Both the position numbers and the translations under genes were made by a program. This document shows positions 58,978-64,000 of a stretch of 64,000 bases of DNA, one piece after another (position 1 is the stretch's first letter; the number at the start of each line of letters is the position of its first letter). Source of the stretch: Streptomyces sp. TG1A-8 (GTDB lineage: Bacteria > Actinomycetota > Actinomycetes > Streptomycetales > Streptomycetaceae); the NCBI RefSeq assembly GCF_030499535.1, contig NZ_JASTLB010000001.1, forward strand, positions 6,882,001-6,946,000, given 5' to 3'. The notes under the pieces are model-generated. The model was not told the DNA's origin. It saw only the letters and a list, made by a program, of their open reading frames with translations, and did no database searches.

Positions 58978-59817
58978 TCAGTCTCTCCGGCCGTGCAGGC
59001 GGCGGGCGGCCAGCAGACCGGCGACCGCGACGGCGCCCGCGGCGCCCCAGGCGAGCCAGGCGGTGGCGGAATCGTTGTCGGCGGCCATCGCACCGCTCTC
59101 ACCGGCGTTCACACCGTTCGGCGCGGAGTCCATGCCGCTGATCGTCTGTGTCGCCAGCGCGAGGTTCTTGTCCTCGGCGCTACCCCAGGCGTAGACGACC
59201 GTGCTCCCGCCCTCGGCCAGATTGAGGTCGGCGGGGCCGATGGCCACGGTGCTGGTCCCGGTCAGGACGACGTCGGCGTTCACCGTGCCGGCGGGCACCT
59301 CGAGCGACTTTTCGTTCGGATTGGTCAGACCCTCGATGACCGGCTTGCCGTCCGCGCGGATGTCCACGGCGGGTGCCGCGGCCACGTGCCGGACGGTCAG
59401 CCTCGACCGACCGGCCGGGACCTTGGCGGTGTCGTTGACGAACGCGGTGAGCGTGGGGTTGCCCTTCGCGTCGAGATGGGCTGCGAGCGTGGCGTTCGCC
59501 CCGGCCGGGACGTCAACCCTCTTTTGGATGGCGGGTTTGCCGTCGGGGCCCTCGCCGTCGGCGAAGATCTCGATGTCGTAGGTGCCACCGTCCAGCGGCC
59601 GGGGCTCGGTCACGGTGCCGGGCTTGAAGTCGGGGACCAGTTCGTTCCCGTTGGCGTACACGTCGACGGTGAGGCCGGGAACACCGTGGAAGACGGACAC
59701 GGATGCCTTGCCGTCCTGTTGCGCCGCAGCGTCCGCGGAGGCGGGAACGGCTACGGCCAGGGACAGCACGCAGGCACTGGCGGTGGCGGCTGCTGTTTTC
59801 CTGCTGCGTGTGCTCAT
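58978..59817 (-). CDS. DUF4397 surface protein with C-terminal membrane anchor
   Basis: The 279-residue precursor has a signal peptide (ATASACVLSLAVAVPASADA). Two DUF4397 units follow (VSVFHGVPGLTVDVYANGNE... and LTVRHVAAAPAVDIRADGKP...), then a linker. The C-terminal hydrophobic segment WLAWGAAGAVAVAGLLAARR ends in HGRRD. That tail could be a sorting signal, but no LPxTG-like motif is seen before it. The start ATG 59817 is chosen because the signal peptide begins there. The sortase gene is next on the same strand, 11 bp on. Positions 59818-60303 upstream contain no recognised gene. Confidence 0.85.
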   Translation of the reverse strand: MSTRSRKTAAATASACVLSLAVAVPASADAAAQQDGKASVSVFHGVPGLTVDVYANGNELVPDFKPGTVTEPRPLDGGTYDIEIFADGEGPDGKPAIQKRVDVPAGANATLAAHLDAKGNPTLTAFVNDTAKVPAGRSRLTVRHVAAAPAVDIRADGKPVIEGLTNPNEKSLEVPAGTVNADVVLTGTSTVAIGPADLNLAEGGSTVVYAWGSAEDKNLALATQTISGMDSAPNGVNAGESGAMAADNDSATAWLAWGAAGAVAVAGLLAARRLHGRRD

Positions 59818-60303
59818 CAGCGGAATTCCCTTCGTGGGGGACCCGGGCGCACATCGGGGCCGGCTGCCAGGGGGAGCGGCTTTCGATGCACGCAATGAGG
59901 TCGTGGCTCGGATGCCCGGTCGGCCCTTTACCGGCCCCGCACCGGCATCCGTCGGGCTGTCGCTCAGCCAACGCGGTGGGAGCTGCCTGTCGCGGAAAAA
60001 GGGGACGGCTCCTGGTGCCCTGAACCGAGCCCAGCACGTCGAGCCCGGCCGGTGCGCGGCAGACGCTCTTCATCGAGCGACTGTTCCCGCTACGCCTGAT
60101 CCACTGTGCATGCCCTTTAGGTGTTTCGCCACTTGCATCCCCTTATGCCGCGCATGCCTCAAGCGGGAACGGCGCACCGACCTGGTCGGCCCCAGCTGGA
60201 TCGGGTGGTGGTGAGGACGGCTATTCGTCGGGGGTGAGTGGTCGGCAGCGACCCGTCCTGCTGGACTGACTGTGCGGTGTCGGTCGACGGATAGGCTCCT
60301 GGC

Positions 60304-60741
60304 ATGGACATCCGTGTGGAGATCACCCGGGCGGCGAGTCAAGAGCTCGTCGACGCCTTCAGCAGGTTGCTTCCGCAGTTGTCTTCGACCGCCAAGCCCC
60401 TCGACTACGAAGCGCTCGACCGGATGGTGACCTGTGATGCCAACACAGTGCTCGTCGCACGAACGCCTGACGCGATCATCGGCACCCTGACGCTGGTGCT
60501 GTTGCCCTTGCCGTCCGGCTTGCGGGCCCGCGTCGAAGACGTGGTCGTTGACAGCGCGGCGCGAGGCCAGGGAGTCGCGGGCCTTCTCACCCAGGCGGCC
60601 CTGCGGCTCGCCCGGGAAGCCGGTGCCCGGACGGTTGATCTCACCTCCCGACCGGATCGTGCGGCGGCGAACCGGCTGTATGAGCGTCTCGGCTTCCAGG
60701 TCAGGCAGTCCACGGTCTACCGCTTCGCGATCGACGCGTAG
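60304..60741 (+). CDS. GNAT-family N-acetyltransferase
   Basis: The 145-residue protein has a single GNAT domain. Acetyl-CoA binding motif A is RVEDVVVDSAARGQGVAGLL, with the R/QGQGV loop. The adjacent helix TQAALRLAREAGARTVDLTS and the motif B end ANRLYERLGFQVRQSTVYRF follow. The N-terminal part starts VEITRAASQELVDAFSRLLP. The substrate is not predictable. The ATG at 60304 gives a full-length domain. The gene stands alone. Confidence 0.88.
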   Translation: MDIRVEITRAASQELVDAFSRLLPQLSSTAKPLDYEALDRMVTCDANTVLVARTPDAIIGTLTLVLLPLPSGLRARVEDVVVDSAARGQGVAGLLTQAALRLAREAGARTVDLTSRPDRAAANRLYERLGFQVRQSTVYRFAIDA

Positions 60742-62104
60742 GCCAGATAGTCGGTGCCGGCTCGTTCCGCGTAGCGCATCGCCGTGGCGACGCTGATGCC
60801 CAGGGCGTCCGCGAGGACGGAGGGCGGGGCCTCGCGGACCATCTGCAGCCAGGCGCGCGACCGGGCAGCCAGGGGCCGACCCGAGCGTACCCGCCGCACC
60901 CCGGCCTCCGGGCCTGGGGCCGGGGGAGTGGGAGATACCCCGCGTGCCGTTGCAGTACGAACGGGCCGTCCTCACCGGCGCTGCGGTCCGCGAGAAGCCG
61001 CGCTCCACCGTCGCCACACGCGGCCGGGCGTACGACGTCGCCCGTCACCAGCAGGCGGCGATACCCGAGCAGCTGCTCGCGCGCGAGGCGGCCGACCCCG
61101 AGCACGACGACCAGGAGCCGGAGCCCGGCCGACACGAGGCGGTTTTCTCGAACAGTGCTACGCCGGCGAGGCTGCCCCGACGAAGCCTTGACCAAGGGGC
61201 GTGTCCTGCGGGTTACCGCTTCTGCTGGGACGGTGCCGGCTCGGCGGTGTGTGTGGGCGGTCATGTCGAGCAGGAGCATGGCGTCGTGGTCGGGTGTGCC
61301 GGGTTCGGCGGTGTAGACGCCAAGACGGTGACCGGGGGCGCCTTCGAGGGTCATGCCCTGGAAGGCGAGGGTGATCTTGCCGACCTGGGGATGCTGGAAG
61401 GTCTTGGTGGCGATCTTGCGGCCGGTGACGTCGTAGCGGTCCCAGAGCTTGGCGAAGTCGGGGCTCTTCAGGAGCAGCTCGCCGACGAGCTGGGTGAGGT
61501 CGGGGGCGTCGGGGTCGGTGCCGGCAAGGGCGCGCAGGCGGGCGACGCAGTGGCGGATCTGGTTGTCCCAGTCGGGGAGGACCTCGCGGGCGGCGGGGTG
61601 GAGGAAAAGGTAGCGGCCGAGGTTGCGCTGGGTGGCGGGCCATTCCTCGATGCCCGCGTACAGGGCGAGACCGCCGGGGTTGTGCGCGAGGACGTCCATG
61701 CTGCGGCTGACGACGTAGGCCGGGTTCGGGCGCACGGTTTCCAGCAGCGGTTTCAGGTGCGGGCGCACGGTGCGGCTGGGAGCGGAGGTGGTCTGGGGTG
61801 CGTATCGGGCAGCGCGGACGGCGAGGTCGCGCAGGTGCTGGTGCTCGGCGTCGTCGAGCTGCAGGGCGCGGGCGAGCGCATCGATCACGGCGGGGCTGGG
61901 GCGGGTTTCCTTGCCGCGCTCCAGGCGGGTGTAGTAATCGATGCTGACCCCGGCGAGCGTGGCCAGCTCCTCGCGGCGCAGACCGGGGGCGCGGCGCACG
62001 CCGGGACCGGGGGTGAGCCCGGCCGACTGGGGGCTGGTCTGGGTACGGCGGGCGCGCAGGAAGCGCGCCAGCTCGTCGTCGCTGTTGTGCTGCTCGGGGG
62101 CCAT
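60701..62104 (-). CDS. MmyB-like XRE-family transcriptional regulator, with abnormal C-terminal extension
   Basis: Residues 1-290 are a normal MmyB-type regulator: ELARFLRARRTQTSPQSAGL, PGLRREELATLAGVSIDYYT, RLERGKETRPSPAVIDALAR, the ligand domain NPAYVVSRSMDVLAHNPGGL and QRNLGRYLFLHPAAREVLPD, then HHRLGVYTAEPGTPDHDAML-like GHRLGVYTAEPGTPDHDAML. The family normally stops about here, near 61220. The open frame continues another 170 residues into sequence with no matching domain, so the native stop has probably been lost. The ATG at 62104 is favoured over an upstream one at 62137. It is divergent from the alcohol dehydrogenase-cupin gene, which it may control. Confidence 0.8.
   Translation of the reverse strand: MAPEQHNSDDELARFLRARRTQTSPQSAGLTPGPGVRRAPGLRREELATLAGVSIDYYTRLERGKETRPSPAVIDALARALQLDDAEHQHLRDLAVRAARYAPQTTSAPSRTVRPHLKPLLETVRPNPAYVVSRSMDVLAHNPGGLALYAGIEEWPATQRNLGRYLFLHPAAREVLPDWDNQIRHCVARLRALAGTDPDAPDLTQLVGELLLKSPDFAKLWDRYDVTGRKIATKTFQHPQVGKITLAFQGMTLEGAPGHRLGVYTAEPGTPDHDAMLLLDMTAHTHRRAGTVPAEAVTRRTRPLVKASSGQPRRRSTVRENRLVSAGLRLLVVVLGVGRLAREQLLGYRRLLVTGDVVRPAACGDGGARLLADRSAGEDGPFVLQRHAGYLPLPRPQARRPGCGGYARVGPWLPGRAPGCRWSARPRPPSSRTPWASASPRRCATRNEPAPTIWPTRRSRSGRPWTA
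60717..60899 (-). pseudogene. C-terminal fragment of a tyrosine recombinase-like or HTH protein
   Basis: The frame reads SRAWLQMVREAPPSVLADAL, GISVATAMRYAERAGTDYLA and YASIAKR. Streptomyces integrase-like proteins often end in a similar helix-turn-helix tail (P..VLAD.LGI...TA.R....AG.D...Y). There is no upstream domain, and it overlaps the end of the acetyltransferase gene. The call is tentative. Confidence 0.35.
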
Positions 62105-62165
62105 AGCGCCAGTTTCTCTCCACCTTCGGTGGGACATGCGCAGCGAGAGGGGTCCTCCAGGCCGG

Positions 62166-62250
62166 CCCCGACGGGTACCCGGGGGCGGACGCTGCCTACC
62201 GGGAGAAGTACGGGCACTACACGAGCATCGTCGAGCACGTCCTGAGCGAC
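62166..62250 (+). pseudogene. Possible DUF2255-type fragment
   Basis: One frame reads ADAAYREKYGHYTSIVEHVL followed by SDRAR. This recalls the AYR.KYG.Y..SIV..VL end of DUF2255 proteins. It is very short and unsupported by a start codon. It is listed to describe what the spacer between the MmyB and dehydrogenase genes holds. Confidence 0.2.
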
Positions 62251-62337
62251 CGGGCCCGCGTTTCCCCCTGCGCCTCGAACCGCGCTGACGCCCCTGAGTG
62301 CAGAGCTACCGACAGTTACGAAAGGCGAGATCTTCCA

Positions 62338-62933
62338 TGCGTGCCACCTTCATGTACGGCCCCGGTGATGTCCGCGTCGAGAACGTTCCCGACCCGCGGA
62401 TCGTCGAGCCCACGGACGCGATCGTCCGGATCACCCTGGCCTGCGTCTGCGGCTCCGACCTGCACCCCTACCACTCGATGGACACCACCGGCGAGGGCGT
62501 CCCGATGGGCCACGAGTTCCTCGGCATTGTCGAGGAGACCGGCTCCGGGGTCCGCGGTCTCAAGCGCGGTGACTTCGTCGTCTCCCCGTTCGCGTTCGCC
62601 GACAACACCTGCGCGATCTGCCGGGACGGCTTCCACACCGCCTGCCCGCGCGGCGGCTGGTACGGCGCCGGCGGCGTCGGGGGCGCCCAGGCAGAGGCCA
62701 TCGGCATCGCCCTGATCGGCACCCGCGACGGCACCGTCTACGAGGCCCACCCGGGTGAGACGGTGACCTGCCCGCCGGGCGAGGAGCACTGGCACGGCGC
62801 CACCGAGGACCGTTTCATGCAGCACCTCGCCCTGTGGGATGCCACCGCCCCCGACGACGACCGGCCGGAGACCGCCTGGCTGGAGCACATCACCGAAGAG
62901 CAGTACGACGCCCCGCGCGCCCGCGCCCACTGA
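62338..62933 (+). pseudogene. Alcohol dehydrogenase N-terminus fused to a cupin C-terminus
   Basis: Residues 1-118 are a zinc-dependent alcohol dehydrogenase start: MRATFMYGPGDVRVENVPDP, the zinc Cys in CVCGSDLHPYHSM, GHEFLGIVEETGSGVRGLKR, and the structural zinc Cys residues in DNTCAICRDGFHTACPRGGW. Right after GGVGGAQAEA the sequence becomes a cupin: IALIGTRDGTVYEAHPGETV, CPPGEEHWHGATEDRFMQHL, AWLEHITEEQYD. The dehydrogenase cofactor domain and the N-terminal part of the cupin are missing. A deletion with an in-frame join explains it. The ATG at 62338 follows GAAAGGCGAG. Confidence 0.8.
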
Positions 62934-62961
62934 CCCCGCACCCCCGAAGGGGGACTCGCAC

Positions 62962-63947
62962 ATGGCCGAGACAATGATCGCCCTGTTCGGCGGCACCGGA
63001 CCCGACTGGACCACCCGCCAGATCCCCCTGCCCCGACCGGGCCCCGGGCAGATCGTGGTGCGCGCCCGCGCGGTCGCCCTGAACAATGCCGACACCGCCA
63101 TGCTCGCCGCCGCTGATCCCACCTCCGGCGGTACCGGCAAGGAGTATCAGGCAGGCTACGAGTTCGCCGGCTAGGTCACCACCGTCGGCGACGGAGTGGA
63201 CACCCCGTGGCCGGGGACCGGGCGATGGGCACGACGCCAGGCAGCTTCGCCCAGTACGTCCTGGCCGACCACCGTCACGTCCTGCCCATCCCCGGAAAGC
63301 TCGGCTACGACGTGGCATGCGCGCTGCCCACAGGGCTGCTTACCGAACACGGCGCCCTCATGACCGCCCGATTCCAGGCGGGATAGTCGGTGCTGATCAC
63401 CGGGGGAGCTTCCAGCATCGGCTTGATCGGCGTCCAGATCGCCAAGACAACGGGTGCCAGGCAGGTCGTTGCCACCACTCGCAACGCCGCCAAGCGTGAC
63501 CTGCTCACAGGGGTCGGTGCCAACACCGTCGTGATCACCGGCGAGCAGGACCTCGCCCGGGCGGTAATGGACGCCACCGGCGGTGACGGTGTCGATGTCG
63601 TCCTTGACCATGTAGGCGGCGAGACCTTCACCGCCTGCCTTGCCGCTGCCCGCACCGACGGGACGGTGATCAACATTGGCCGCCTCGACAAGGCCCGATC
63701 CACCATCGACCTCGACGCCCTGTCCTACCGTCACCTGCACGTTGCCGAAGTCTCCTTCGGCTTCACCCGGCCCGCGGAACTCGGCGCGGTCATCGCAGCG
63801 GCCGGCGAGGATCCGCTGGTCGCCGTCGCCGGCGGCCGGGTACGGCCACTGATCGACGCGGTCCTGTCTTTTGATACCGCCGCCCAGGGCGCCCAACGGC
63901 TCCGCTCCCATCAGGCACACGGAAAGATCATCCTCACCGTCCCCTGA
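62962..63947 (+). pseudogene. Zinc-type alcohol dehydrogenase/quinone oxidoreductase with stops and a frameshift
   Basis: From ATG 62962 the frame reads MIALFGGTGPDWTTRQIPLP, RARAVALNNADTAMLAAADP and YQAGYEFAG, then a TAG at 63172. A frameshift near 63205 leads to GSFAQYVLADHRHVLPIPGK and ALPTGLLTEHGALMTARFQA, followed by a second TAG at 63385. The rest is intact: SVLITGGASSIGLIGVQIAK, the NADPH-binding loop, and DGVDVVLDHVGGETFTACLA to HQAHGKIILTVP. Three independent lesions rule out a working enzyme. The last 53 bp of the window show no feature. Confidence 0.85.
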
Positions 63948-64000
63948 GAGCGCCGTCCAAGCCACGGACTCGACAGGCTGCAACCGGTGTGGAACCAGAA

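Noticed and set aside
62962..63947. Possible amber readthrough in the second alcohol dehydrogenase, because both in-frame stops are TAG
   Set aside because: A frameshift between the two stops is also needed, so this is a pseudogene and not recoding.

Overview
The window looks like part of a Streptomyces accessory region, such as a chromosome arm or a linear plasmid. The DNA is very GC-rich, codons end mostly in G or C, and the genes are typical of the genus: a LAL-type LuxR regulator, a gas-vesicle gvpA, an AA10 lytic polysaccharide monooxygenase behind a CebR box, a GH18 chitinase with ricin-type repeats, a class F sortase, an Arr rifampin ADP-ribosyltransferase, and a short leader peptide ending in SALCR. 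No housekeeping operon, rRNA, tRNA or CRISPR array was seen.

About a third of the window is insertion-sequence debris. IS6-family pieces occur at nine loci (2.0, 8.1, 10.4, 18.7, 24.0, 26.6, 29.1, 37.0 and 38.3 kb). There are also remnants of ISL3, IS1380, ISAs1, IS5, IS256, IS481, IS630, IS701, IS4 and IS982 families and of a Mu-like integrase. Many cellular genes are cut exactly where these fragments begin. Examples are two short-chain dehydrogenases, gvpF, a TetR regulator, a sulfone monooxygenase, paaN and an oligopeptide-type ABC ATPase. Small frameshifts are frequent in the elements.

Layout. 0-6.6 kb: IS remnants around arr, one ISL3 transposase and a small secreted protein. 7.1-9.7 kb: the AA10 gene and an MFS transporter. 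12.5-18.6 kb: a decaying oligopeptide-type ABC operon behind a Cys-containing leader peptide, then DsbA-like, Rrf2 and cupin genes; this looks like sulfur or redox responsive biology. 19.3-22.6 kb: secreted ThuA-CBM13 and GH18 proteins. 24.5-29.1 kb: a PRC/DUF2382 stress protein, gvpA, a broken gvpF, a broken sfnG and an intact SfnB-like flavoprotein. 30.2-33.0 kb: a large LAL regulator. 33-41 kb: IS debris with a MarR/SnoaL pair and a broken paaN. 41.2-49.0 kb: an intact catabolic cluster (TetR, class II aldolase, aldehyde dehydrogenase, SMP-30 lactonase, SDR, D-threonine-aldolase-like enzyme, MFS). 50.1-53.5 kb: a toxin-antitoxin pair with a clear operator, a broken ECF sigma factor and a secreted cell-wall-binding-repeat protein. 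54.7-58.1 kb: a small-molecule kinase, then a PEP-mutase/isocitrate-lyase-family enzyme paired with a bile-acid-type symporter. 58.1-64.0 kb: sortase plus DUF4397 protein, a GNAT acetyltransferase, an MmyB-like regulator, and two damaged alcohol dehydrogenases, one fused to a cupin.

The most coherent intact units are the 41.2-49.0 kb catabolic cluster, the 56.1-58.1 kb lyase/symporter pair, the toxin-antitoxin pair and the leader-peptide/Rrf2/cupin region. All functional calls rest on reading motifs by eye; no database search was run.
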